Source: an uncultured beta proteobacterium
GTDB lineage: Bacteria > Pseudomonadota > Gammaproteobacteria > Burkholderiales > Burkholderiaceae
Direction of reading: 5' to 3'
Assembly: GCA_903871735.1 (NCBI GenBank)
Contig: CAIQHU010000056.1
Span: forward strand, 1-37,815
DNA: 37,815 nucleotides
The notes beneath the pieces were generated by a model, which saw only the letters and a list, made by a program, of their open reading frames with translations, was not told the origin of the DNA and did no database searches. Below, one piece after another: positions 16,203 to 24,351 of the stretch. Positions within the stretch are counted from its first letter, which is position 1. Each line of letters opens with the position of its first letter. The translations under genes were made by a program, and so were the position numbers.

Positions 16203-17383
16203 TGATGCAGTATGAGTGCGCTAAGACAAAGTAATAAAATGAGTCCGTAAGCGAGCGTCAAGCCGTAATTACTAAAAAGTGCCATACATCCCCAAGAGCC
16301 AAGCGCTCCACCCATAAAAAAGACACCCATAAAGAGGCTATTCAGACGACTTCGGGAGGTGGGTAGGAATTCGAAAACCGCTTGTTGGCTCAGGACTAGA
16401 TGTAAGGTCACAGCAAAATCGAGACAAGTGGCTGCGAGTAGCAGACAACCCATAATCCAAATTGGGGATTGCGTTAAGCCCAGAAGAGCTAAAAAACTTG
16501 CCAGTAAGGCTAAAACTAGCGCGCCCCATAAACCTTTTTTAAATAAGCCATGATCCTTAAGCCATCCGGCTAGTGGTGCTGCAATGGCTGCAGAGATTGC
16601 AATTAACGTAAAAAGTCCTAATTGATTTTGGGAGAGGCCTATTACATCAGAAACTAATAGAACTGGCGTAATTGACCAAAACGCGCTTAGCGCTGCAAAT
16701 AACAGACCCTGACAGATAGCCCGGTGACGCAATAAGGGAACGGAAAACCAGAGAGATATCTGGTTCTTTACAAACTCAGCATATCTCTCACTTGGGTTTG
16801 GGTGAACTAGTGGGAGGATTTTCATACAAACAATCGTTGCCATTGTCATAAAAAAAGCAGATACAAAAAAAACAATCTGCCAGTTTCCCAGTGACGCAAA
16901 AAAAGAGGCCAAAGGACGGCTCAGGGTAACTGCTACCATGCCACCCGCGATGAGGGTTCCGAAGGTCCGTCCTCTTTGCTCGGGATGAGATAGGCTAGTG
17001 ATGAATGGTGACATAATTTGACCGCCACATAGCCCGATCCCCAATATAAATGAGGCGATGACTAGGGATATCCAATCGGTCCAGATAGCGATGCATAAAA
17101 GACTCACAACGATGAGACCCATCATTGCCAAAACGAGATATCTACTAGCTATTCTGTCCCCTAGAGGCACAATCAATAACAGTCCAAGTGCCACACCAAA
17201 TTGACAAGCTGGTATGAGGATATTCGCTTGAGAGATTGTCCAGCCCATTTCTAGAGCAATAAATGGCGTTAGAGGTTGAAACAAATACATATTTGAAACT
17301 AAAAGCCCCATACAGGCTGCGCAAAGAAGAATTTGACCACGACCAAGAGGGGGTAATGCTTGGTCAAGAGAGATTCGTGTCAT
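16163..17383 (-). CDS. MFS transporter (drug/metabolite exporter-like)
   Basis: Inner-membrane transporter of 406 residues with twelve hydrophobic helices. The loop after helix 2 reads LIVPLGDRIASR, and helix 5 contains GTLIAGGMVAVTLSRPLASFFASLGNW, the arrangement seen in the YnfM-like and sugar-efflux-like MFS branch. The substrate is unknown; export of a toxic metabolite is the usual guess. Its stop (16165-16163) lies inside the convergent OYE gene, giving a 40-base tail-to-tail overlap. ATG at 17383 is preceded by a strong hairpin that separates it from the upstream aldo/keto reductase on the same strand. Confidence 0.85.
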   Translation of the reverse strand: MTRISLDQALPPLGRGQILLCAACMGLLVSNMYLFQPLTPFIALEMGWTISQANILIPACQFGVALGLLLIVPLGDRIASRYLVLAMMGLIVVSLLCIAIWTDWISLVIASFILGIGLCGGQIMSPFITSLSHPEQRGRTFGTLIAGGMVAVTLSRPLASFFASLGNWQIVFFVSAFFMTMATIVCMKILPLVHPNPSERYAEFVKNQISLWFSVPLLRHRAICQGLLFAALSAFWSITPVLLVSDVIGLSQNQLGLFTLIAISAAIAAPLAGWLKDHGLFKKGLWGALVLALLASFLALLGLTQSPIWIMGCLLLAATCLDFAVTLHLVLSQQAVFEFLPTSRSRLNSLFMGVFFMGGALGSWGCMALFSNYGLTLAYGLILLLCLSALILHHYWSEPEVLDRQS

Positions 17384-17397
17384 ATGGGTATTTAAAT

Positions 17398-17429
17398 AAG
17401 AGCCTAGATTGAAATCAATTTAGGCTCTT
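17398..17429 (-). terminator. Strong hairpin after the aldo/keto reductase gene
   Basis: AAGAGCCTA (17398-17406) pairs perfectly with TAGGCTCTT (17421-17429), and a further ATTG/CAAT helix can form inside. On the minus strand it follows the reductase stop by about 26 bases and is trailed by ATTTAAAT rather than a clean T-run. It is likely a terminator or an mRNA-stabilising end; it also lies 15 bases before the MFS start. Confidence 0.55.
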
Positions 17430-17455
17430 CAACCTCAAGTTAAAGCAGCCATTTT

Positions 17456-18445
17456 CTAAATTCCTAGACCCTTCAAAGCAGGTTCCGGATAACGTGTTCC
17501 TGCTACGCTATTGATTGGGAACATCTCATTGAGGATTTGAATTTCTTGTGGCGTCAATTTGACATCAACGGCAGCAAGATTTTGTTCAAGATAAAGCACT
17601 TGTTTTGTACCAGGGATCGGGAATATGTCATCTCCTTGAGCATAGACCCAAGCTAATGCTAATTGAGCTACAGTGATGCCTTTGGCTGTAGCAATTTGCT
17701 CTAGGCGTTCTAATAGGCTTCTATTTTTATCGATATTCTCGGACTTAAAGCGTGGCTGAACTCGACGACCGTCTTTCTCGCCGAGTGCCTCAAGTGATTT
17801 AATAGTGCCTGTGAGGAAGCCTCGTCCAAGAGGCGCATAGGCCATAAAAGCTATTCCTAATGAGCGACAGGTTGCTAAGATGTCCTGCTCTACATCTCGA
17901 CTCCAAAGAGAGTACTCGGTTTCTAGAGAAGTGATTGGATGAATTTTGTGCGCCTTTTGGATTGTGCTCGGTCCTGCCTCAGATAGACCGATGAACCTCA
18001 CTTTGCCTTGTTCAACAAGACGTTTCATAGCGCCAACTGTGTCCTCAATGGGTACTGTAGAGTCAACTCGATGGAGCGCATAGAGGTCAATATAATCAAC
18101 GCCTAAGCGCTTTAGAGATCTGTCAATCGAGATGGCTACATGCTTGGGATCTCCGCCTGTAAAGCCAGTATCGCCACCGCCTGCAAGAGCGAGATTACCA
18201 AATTTTGTACACACCACCGCTTGATCACGCCGACCCTTTAGTGCTTGACCTACTAGGGACTCATTCACCCCATTTCCATAGGCATCAGAGGTGACAATCA
18301 TATTCACTCCCAGATCGAGGGCTCGATGAATCGTTGCAATGGAGCCTTGGTCATTGGGTTGACCATATAAAATGGACATTCCCATACAACCCAAGCCTTG
18401 GATAGAAACTTGGGGACCCGTTAATCCTAATTGACGTTGTAACAT
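17456..18445 (-). CDS. Aldo/keto reductase with an altered catalytic tetrad
   Basis: A 329-residue TIM-barrel NADPH oxidoreductase of the YakC/AKR13-like group: RQLGLTGPQVSIQGLGCMGMS at the N-terminus (split here as RQLGLTG and GLGCMGMS), VDYIDLYALHRVD, GLSEAGPSTI and ITSLETEYSLWSRDVE. Of the usual Asp-Tyr-Lys-His tetrad, Tyr56 (DAYGNG), Lys81 (CTKFG) and His125 (ALHRVD) are present. The Asp expected five residues before the Tyr is Val51 (IVTSDAY), codon GTC at 18295-18293. This could weaken or alter activity. AAAGGAAGT lies upstream of ATG at 18445. The gene is divergent from the enoyl-CoA hydratase across a 172-base spacer with a dyad. Confidence 0.88.
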   Translation of the reverse strand: MLQRQLGLTGPQVSIQGLGCMGMSILYGQPNDQGSIATIHRALDLGVNMIVTSDAYGNGVNESLVGQALKGRRDQAVVCTKFGNLALAGGGDTGFTGGDPKHVAISIDRSLKRLGVDYIDLYALHRVDSTVPIEDTVGAMKRLVEQGKVRFIGLSEAGPSTIQKAHKIHPITSLETEYSLWSRDVEQDILATCRSLGIAFMAYAPLGRGFLTGTIKSLEALGEKDGRRVQPRFKSENIDKNRSLLERLEQIATAKGITVAQLALAWVYAQGDDIFPIPGTKQVLYLEQNLAAVDVKLTPQEIQILNEMFPINSVAGTRYPEPALKGLGI

Positions 18446-18551
18446 GGTTGACTTCCTTTCGAGATCATATATATTGCGTGAAATATAGTTAGGTTAGCAC
18501 TTTTCTGAGAGCTATCACTATTCTATTAGATGTTGCTATTCCAGATGACTT

Positions 18552-18568
18552 AAACTTCTTCGAAGTTT
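18552..18568. promoter_or_regulatory. Palindromic site between divergent genes (possible operator)
   Basis: AAACTTC TTC GAAGTTT is a perfect 7-base dyad with a 3-base centre, located in the spacer between the divergent aldo/keto reductase and enoyl-CoA hydratase genes, 49 bases before the hydratase start. A dyad in this position may be a repressor or activator site. No regulator gene is adjacent. Confidence 0.4.
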
Positions 18569-18617
18569 ACTCAGGCTAAAATACCACAGGCGCCACTAAA
18601 AAGTACAATCAACTATC

Positions 18618-19418
18618 ATGAATCTAGAAAAAACATATCAAACCATCACTACGCAAGTCATTGATCAGCAGATCTTACTGATTACACTGAATCGACCTGA
18701 AGTGGGAAATGCATTAAATACCATGATGGGTCAAGAGCTTTATGAATTATGGCGAGACATTACGGAGGATTGTGGTGAGATTCGTTGTGCGGTTTTAACC
18801 GGTACTGGAAATAAAATATTTTGTGCTGGAGGTGACTTAAAAGAACGAAATGGTATGACAAAAATTCAATGGAAGCGACAACATGAGATTTTTGAGCGCC
18901 ATTATTGGGAGATGACAGATTTGCCAATACCGTTGATTGCGGCTGTCAATGGGCATGCCTATGCTGGTGGTTTAGAAATGGCGTTGAGTTGCGATTTTAT
19001 TTATGCCAGTCGCTCGGCCCGTTTTGCCTTAACTGAGGTCACCTTAGGTATCATGCCAGGCGCTGGAGGCACTCAAAACTTACCCCGGGCTATTGGTGAG
19101 CGACGCGCTAAAGAAATCATTCTCACTGGTAAACCATTTAGTGCGGAAAGTGCTTATGAATGGGGTTTAGTCAATTATCTTTTTGATGCTGATCAAGTTT
19201 TAGAAGAGGCCTTAAAAACAGCGCGAGTGATTGCCAATAATGCACCTTTATCAATTAAGCAGGTAAAAAAATCGATTCGCTATGGTTCGCAAATGGAATT
19301 AAAAACCGCTTTTAGGTTTGAGGTCGAATCTTATAATCATTTAATCGATACAGCAGATCGAATTGAAGGAGTTGAGGCTTTTAATGAAAAGCGGCCTGCG
19401 CAATTTAAAGGATCATAA
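18618..19418 (+). CDS. Enoyl-CoA hydratase/isomerase (crotonase family)
   Basis: A 266-residue cytosolic crotonase. It has the N-terminal ITLNRPEVGNALN, the oxyanion-hole segment FCAGGDL (about residues 68-74) and HAYAGGLEMALSCD with Glu120. LTEVTLGIMPGAGGTQ carries Glu140. Both glutamates used by true hydratases (Glu144 and Glu164 in rat crotonase) are present, so hydration of a 2-enoyl-CoA is likely. Acyl-chain specificity is unknown. The C-terminal NEKRPAQFKG is typical. No thiolase or acyl-CoA dehydrogenase lies nearby. It converges on the liv-type ABC operon, with 82 bases between and no strong terminator. Confidence 0.9.
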   Translation: MNLEKTYQTITTQVIDQQILLITLNRPEVGNALNTMMGQELYELWRDITEDCGEIRCAVLTGTGNKIFCAGGDLKERNGMTKIQWKRQHEIFERHYWEMTDLPIPLIAAVNGHAYAGGLEMALSCDFIYASRSARFALTEVTLGIMPGAGGTQNLPRAIGERRAKEIILTGKPFSAESAYEWGLVNYLFDADQVLEEALKTARVIANNAPLSIKQVKKSIRYGSQMELKTAFRFEVESYNHLIDTADRIEGVEAFNEKRPAQFKGS

Positions 19419-19500
19419 AAGCTTATTTGGGATGGTTAATCTACTGTAGCACCCTGTAAAAATTACACAGGCGTTGTTAAACAATATAGTACCTAGTTCT

Positions 19501-20202
19501 TCAAACACCAAGATACGTGGATAAGTCGGGATGATGCAACAGTTCTACACCAGTTCCCTCAAGAACAATTTCCCCTTTTAGAAGAACAATGGCACGATCA
19601 GAATACTGCAACACTTTGCGCCAATCCCGATCAACAATTAATGTTGCGATACCATGCGCTTTTATTTGTGCGATTACTTGCCAGATTTGCGCCACAACCA
19701 GAGGGGCTAGACCCTCAGTCGCCTCGTCAAGAATTAAGAGTTGGGGGTGGGTCATTAAAGCGCGACCAATCGATAACATTTGCTGTTCACCCCCGGAGAT
19801 TTGCTCACCAAGATGATTCAGTCGTTCCTTGAGTGCTGGAAAAGTGCATAGTATTTTATCTAAGGTCCATTCGGTATGACCGATTGGATTTGGCCGAGCA
19901 GCCATGATAAGATTTTCTTTGACGGATAAATTGGGGAAGATACCTCGACCCTCAGGAACATACGCAATTCCAAGCCTAGCAATTTCAAAGGGTGCCAAAG
20001 TCATAGCAGTTTTTTCTTGGATATATATTTCGCCCTCTCGCTGATGTACATGACCCAATATGGAGCGGATCAATGTGCTTTTACCCATCCCATTTTTGCC
20101 AAGTAAGCCGATGGTTTCTCGGGCTTGAATAGAGAGGGATATACCTTTTAGAACATGGCTAGAGTCATAATATGCATGGAGATTTTTAACGTCCAGTAGC
20201 AT
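19501..20202 (-). CDS. livF: Branched-chain amino acid-type ABC transporter ATPase LivF
   Basis: A 233-residue cytosolic ATPase, last gene of the liv operon. Walker A is GKNGMGKST (residues 35-43), Q-loop region GIAYVPEGRGIFPNLSV, signature ISGGEQQMLSIGRAL and Walker B LLILDEATEGLAP. The segment after Walker B, where LivF proteins normally read LLVEQN, is LIVDRDWRKVL here. Its ATG overlaps the livG stop by one base (TAATG), so the two ATPases are translationally coupled, as expected for a LivF-LivG pair energising the LivHM channel. Confidence 0.92.
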   Translation of the reverse strand: MLLDVKNLHAYYDSSHVLKGISLSIQARETIGLLGKNGMGKSTLIRSILGHVHQREGEIYIQEKTAMTLAPFEIARLGIAYVPEGRGIFPNLSVKENLIMAARPNPIGHTEWTLDKILCTFPALKERLNHLGEQISGGEQQMLSIGRALMTHPQLLILDEATEGLAPLVVAQIWQVIAQIKAHGIATLIVDRDWRKVLQYSDRAIVLLKGEIVLEGTGVELLHHPDLSTYLGV

Positions 20203-20951
20203 TACGACGCAACCCCTAGATAAGCAATTTGAACATCTTTATTATTTTTAATTTCAGATGGAGTTCCGCAGGCAATAACCGCTCCGTTAACCATGACAGT
20301 AATCATGTCTGCCACTTTAAAAACGGCGTCCATATCATGCTCTACCAATAAAATACCATGTTCTGCGCGTAACTCATTTAAAAAGTTGAGCATTCGATTC
20401 GTTTCTTCGGCACCCATACCCGCAAGGGGCTCGTCTAGTAGAAGAACTTTAGGATTCGTGGCTAGGCACATAGCTACTTCGAGTTGTCTTTTCTGGCCGT
20501 GCGATAACAGGCCTGCTTTTTTCCCATTCAGAACATGCAGGCCTGTTTTCAATAATACTTTTTGTGCTTGAGTTCGGCTGTGGGTACACGACTCTCCCGT
20601 TTCCCAAAATTTCCATGGACGTTGATGGCGTGCTTGGGCTGCTAAGCGACAATTTTCAAAAACATTGAGATCTGGAAAGATCGTATTTTTTTGAAAACTT
20701 TTCCCAAGGCCTAAGCGAGCCCGTCGGGGTTCAGACCATAAAGACACATCTTGCTCGAGCAACTCTACTGATCCGCTACTTAATGGAACCTCGCCAGCCA
20801 AAAGATTGATCAGGGTAGATTTACCAGCACCATTTGTACCGATTACAGCATGAATCTTTCCCAAAAAAATTTCAATATTGACCTGATTGACAGCTAAAAG
20901 TCCACCCCATTGCCGACTTACATTTTTTCCTCGTAGAAGTACTTGGTTCAT
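20202..20951 (-). CDS. livG: Branched-chain amino acid-type ABC transporter ATPase LivG
   Basis: A 249-residue ATPase partner of LivF. Walker A GTNGAGKST (residues 38-46), the family stretch LGKSFQKNTIFPDLNVFENC, signature LLSHGQKRQLEVAM, Walker B VLLLDEPLAGMG and the H-loop LLVEHDMDAVF are all intact. The LSHGQ form of the signature is usual for LivG. It starts nine bases after the livM stop and runs into livF with a one-base overlap. Confidence 0.92.
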   Translation of the reverse strand: MNQVLLRGKNVSRQWGGLLAVNQVNIEIFLGKIHAVIGTNGAGKSTLINLLAGEVPLSSGSVELLEQDVSLWSEPRRARLGLGKSFQKNTIFPDLNVFENCRLAAQARHQRPWKFWETGESCTHSRTQAQKVLLKTGLHVLNGKKAGLLSHGQKRQLEVAMCLATNPKVLLLDEPLAGMGAEETNRMLNFLNELRAEHGILLVEHDMDAVFKVADMITVMVNGAVIACGTPSEIKNNKDVQIAYLGVAS

Positions 20952-20960
20952 CGAAGCGGC

Positions 20961-21956
20961 CTAAAGTTTAGTTTTTGGTGGTTTTTTGAAATTGGCTAAA
21001 TACAGCGGTAAACTTTTTTGTAATTGATCGCGTATACCAAATAATCCTTTTGGCAGGAGAGCCACACTGAGAATCAGCGTTAAACCAAGACCCAAATGCC
21101 AATTTTTAGAAAACGACCCAAAAATCATTTCAGATCTAAATATTTCCTCTAGTAGTGCATAGGTAAAAGCTCCAATCACTGCGCCTCGCAGATGGCCAAG
21201 GCCTCCTAGGATGATCATCATTAGAACGGCACCAGAGAGATGCCAACTTAATATTTCAGGATTAACAAACCCGTCCTTCATGGCAAATAAAAAACCAGCT
21301 ATGCCAGCAATAGCTCCAGATATGACAAAAGCTACTAATTTATACCAATATGTTTCGAAGCCCATTGCTCTCATCCGTAATTCATTGATTTTGATGCCGA
21401 CGAGAGCCCGACCAAATCGTGAAGACGACAGTAAGCCTAAAAATCCAAGGACTAAGAATAGACAGATAGTTGTAAAAAAATAAATGAATGTTGACCCTTC
21501 TAAAACGAGATCGCGAAAAATGATTGGTTTGTGATACAAATAAATGCCATCAGTCCCACCTCCTAGTGGTGTATCGTGAATCACGTAGTAAGCCATTTGT
21601 GCAAAGGCTAATGTCACCATGATGAAATAAACTCCTTTGGTGCGCAGCGACAGGGCACCGACGATGAGTGCATAAAGTGCTGCAGCGAAAATGGCTAGGG
21701 GTAGTAAGTAGCCTAGATACGTGTGGTCTACTTTTGCAGAAAATAGAACTGCTGTATAAGCCCCAATTCCAAAAAAGGCGGACTGACCAAAGCAAACAAG
21801 ACCAGTTTGTCCTACAAGTAACTCGAGGCTTAATGCAAAAATAGCAAAAATCATGGTTTTAGTTAGCCAGTCAAGAACATACTCGCTACTTATTTGGGGT
21901 AAAAATACTAAAACGCTCGCTAGGATCAATAAAAAGAATAGTTGGGATTTTTTCAT
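20961..21956 (-). CDS. livM: Branched-chain amino acid-type ABC permease LivM
   Basis: A 331-residue inner-membrane permease of the LivM type, with about nine to ten helices. It has the characteristic LELLVGQTGLVCFGQSAFFGIGAY near the N-terminus (given here as LVGQTGLV and FGQSAFFGIG) and the cytoplasmic coupling region GRALVGIKINELRMRAMGFETYWYK, shown by GIKINE and AMGFE. MMIILGGLGHLRGAVIGAF lies near the end. Its ATG overlaps the TGA of livH as ATGA. It pairs with LivH to form the channel. Confidence 0.92.
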   Translation of the reverse strand: MKKSQLFFLLILASVLVFLPQISSEYVLDWLTKTMIFAIFALSLELLVGQTGLVCFGQSAFFGIGAYTAVLFSAKVDHTYLGYLLPLAIFAAALYALIVGALSLRTKGVYFIMVTLAFAQMAYYVIHDTPLGGGTDGIYLYHKPIIFRDLVLEGSTFIYFFTTICLFLVLGFLGLLSSSRFGRALVGIKINELRMRAMGFETYWYKLVAFVISGAIAGIAGFLFAMKDGFVNPEILSWHLSGAVLMMIILGGLGHLRGAVIGAFTYALLEEIFRSEMIFGSFSKNWHLGLGLTLILSVALLPKGLFGIRDQLQKSLPLYLANFKKPPKTKL

Positions 21957-22837
21957 GAGCCTGCCTTAAATAATCCACTAGGCTTCCAAAGTAAGATAGC
22001 AGCCATCAAGACATATACGAGCACACCGGCCACATTCGGCAGTAGAACTTTACCAAAGGTATCCACAAAGCCAATCAGTAAAGAGGCAATCAAAGCACCT
22101 CGAATTGATCCGATACCGCCGATCACTACTACGACAAAGCAGATGATCAAAATACTCTGACCCATTCCTGGGTAGACTGATGTAACTGGGGCGGCAATCA
22201 TCCCAGCAAAAGCGGCAATGGCTACACCTGAGGCAAAAACAAGTCGATACAAGAACTGGATATTCACACCAAGAGATTGGGTCATTTCGCGATTCACGCT
22301 ACCCGCTCTAATCATCATACCTAGACGAGTTTTAGTGAGAACAATCAACATCGCAGCAGCGAGTAGTAAACATATACCAGAGATAAATAGGCGGTAAATA
22401 GGATAGGTCATGATATCGCCAAGTTGAACTGATGCTGATAACCAAGCCGGAATCGCTACACTATGAACATCATCACCAAGAAGTAGACTGCGGACTTCTT
22501 CAAATACTAATATGAGGCCATAAGTCATTAATACTTGTTGAAGATGATCGCGCTCATATAAGTAGCTATAGAAAAGCCATTCCAATAGGTAGCCCAGAAA
22601 AATAGCAAAGATCAAACCCACAACGAGCGTTACTAAAAATCCTCCGTCAATAGTTTGGGCCACGATTGGCGCAAGCCCAAAAGACAGATAAGCGCCAATC
22701 ATATAAAAGCTTCCGTGGGCAAGATTAATGATTCCCATCATTCCGAAAATCAAAGTTAATCCAGCGGCAACTAAAAAGAGCAGAAGACCATATTGCACCG
22801 CATTCAATACTTGAATCAATAAGGTAAAGAAATCCAT
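21953..22837 (-). CDS. livH: Branched-chain amino acid-type ABC permease LivH
   Basis: A 294-residue inner-membrane permease of the LivH type. MGIINLAHGSFYMIGAY near residue 35, RAGSVNREMTQSLGVN in the cytoplasmic coupling loop and VVVVIGGIGSIRGALIAS near the C-terminus are diagnostic. It lies 30 bases after livK and overlaps livM by four bases. No strong ribosome site is visible before ATG at 22837. Confidence 0.92.
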   Translation of the reverse strand: MDFFTLLIQVLNAVQYGLLLFLVAAGLTLIFGMMGIINLAHGSFYMIGAYLSFGLAPIVAQTIDGGFLVTLVVGLIFAIFLGYLLEWLFYSYLYERDHLQQVLMTYGLILVFEEVRSLLLGDDVHSVAIPAWLSASVQLGDIMTYPIYRLFISGICLLLAAAMLIVLTKTRLGMMIRAGSVNREMTQSLGVNIQFLYRLVFASGVAIAAFAGMIAAPVTSVYPGMGQSILIICFVVVVIGGIGSIRGALIASLLIGFVDTFGKVLLPNVAGVLVYVLMAAILLWKPSGLFKAGS

Positions 22838-22867
22838 ACAGGTTTTATTGCTGGATTTGGTGCTGCA

Positions 22868-24031
22868 TTACATATTGCAACCACGGGCTGCATCAGCTAG
22901 GGATTTACTAGCGATACCGATGGATTTATTTTCTTTACCAATTACTTCTCTGAGATAAAAGTCTTGAATAGGGTTGTGTGCCTTTGAAATCGTAAAGGGT
23001 CCTCTTGGGCTATCAATGGTTGCACTTCGTATTGCTTTAGCAAAATCATCTTTTCTAGATACGTCTCCTTGGCTAGCTTTTAAACCAATAGCCAGCATTT
23101 GAGCGGCATCGTATCCCTGTACTGCATAGACATCGGGTTGTAACCGAAAAGTTTTAGCATAAGATAGGCGAAATTCTTTATCGCGTTTCGTATTTAAGCC
23201 ATCGGCATAATGTAGGGTTGTTAGCATCCCTTTGGCAGAGTCTCCCAGAGCCTCGAGTAAGCCATCAGTTAAAAAGCCTGGGCCATATAACGGGATCGTT
23301 TTATTTAAGCCAGCAGCAGCATAATCTTTCACAAGCTTGACAGCTCCAGCACCGGCAACAAAGGAATACACGATATCGGGCTTAGCAGCGGCAATTTCTG
23401 TTAATAAAGCTTGGAATTCCACATTAGGGAACGGTAGTGTTAAATCCTTAATAACTTTACCGCCGCCTTTTTCAAAAGAATCCTTAAATCCTTTGACGGA
23501 CTCTTCCCCTGCGGCATATTTCCAAGTCAATGTGATAGCTGTTTTATGATTTTTTTTAGCGGCTACTTCACCCATGGCAAAACCTGGCTGACCGTTTGTA
23601 AATGAGCTCCTGAAAATATTTTTTGCGCACATTGGGCCAGTAATAGCGTCTGCTCCCGCATTCGGAATAATGAGGGTTGTACCGGTATCTTTGGCAACTT
23701 TGGCCATTGCCATTGCAACCCCAGAGTGGACTGTGCCAATAATGACATCCACATTGTCTCGCTTAATGAGTTTATTGACATTATCAGTTGCCTTAGACGG
23801 GTCAGACTCATCATCCACTTTGATGTAAACAATTTCCCTTCCTGCTAGTTTTCCACCATTTTCCTTGATATACAGAGTAAAGCCATTTTCGATAGCATTA
23901 CCAAGGGCAGCGAATGTGCCGCTATAAGGCAACATAAAACCAATTTTTAATTGCGTATTAGGCTGGGCAAAAACTACGCTTTGTGTAAAAAAAATACTCA
24001 ATAAACACATTCCAATTTTTATTAATTTCAT
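22868..24031 (-). CDS. livK: Periplasmic substrate-binding protein of the liv-type ABC transporter
   Basis: First gene of the five-gene operon, 387 residues. Signal peptide at 1-22 (ending VVFAQ), then QLKIGFMLPYSGTFAALG and GREIVYIKVDDESDPSKA, the Peripla_BP_6 (leucine-binding-like) fold. Two cysteines near CAKNIF and the C-terminal RGCNM could form a disulfide. The family includes receptors for branched-chain amino acids, amides and aromatic acids. The sequence alone does not decide; the gene symbol reflects operon position. A TATAAT on the minus strand at 24108-24103 is a possible -10 element, without a clear -35. Confidence 0.85.
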   Translation of the reverse strand: MKLIKIGMCLLSIFFTQSVVFAQPNTQLKIGFMLPYSGTFAALGNAIENGFTLYIKENGGKLAGREIVYIKVDDESDPSKATDNVNKLIKRDNVDVIIGTVHSGVAMAMAKVAKDTGTTLIIPNAGADAITGPMCAKNIFRSSFTNGQPGFAMGEVAAKKNHKTAITLTWKYAAGEESVKGFKDSFEKGGGKVIKDLTLPFPNVEFQALLTEIAAAKPDIVYSFVAGAGAVKLVKDYAAAGLNKTIPLYGPGFLTDGLLEALGDSAKGMLTTLHYADGLNTKRDKEFRLSYAKTFRLQPDVYAVQGYDAAQMLAIGLKASQGDVSRKDDFAKAIRSATIDSPRGPFTISKAHNPIQDFYLREVIGKENKSIGIASKSLADAARGCNM

Positions 24032-24351
24032 GATTTATCCATTTCTTGTTAAAAAGTCTCAACACATGAAGTGCCTAATTTTTAAATTACTTGAGTTTTT
24101 TGATTATAGACTTGTATGGGTAATTTGCTAGCGCGGAAATCTTTAAGGCATTAATCAATCCAGGGTTTTTGTCATCTCGAATGATGCCTCACGAAATATA
24201 ATTCCAACCCCTAGTTGACGTACTATCTAACTTACCAGAAAAATCTACATTTTTTCTACGCTGAATTTTTTATCCCATTAATTGGATCTTCTAAATTAAG
24301 GCATCAAAACTGTTACATTAGCGTTCATGGCACATAACAATTTTTAATCAT
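24032..24351. other. Divergent spacer between livK and the alpha/beta hydrolase gene
   Basis: This 320-base spacer should hold both promoters. I see TATAAT on the minus strand (24108-24103) towards livK and TATAAT on the plus strand (24197-24202) towards the hydrolase, neither with a good -35 at 16-18 bases. No gene, tRNA or strong hairpin is visible. Confidence 0.4.

Noticed and set aside
19452..19470. Possible terminator between the enoyl-CoA hydratase gene and livF
   Set aside because: CCTGT/ACAGG gives just five pairs and no T-run on either strand.
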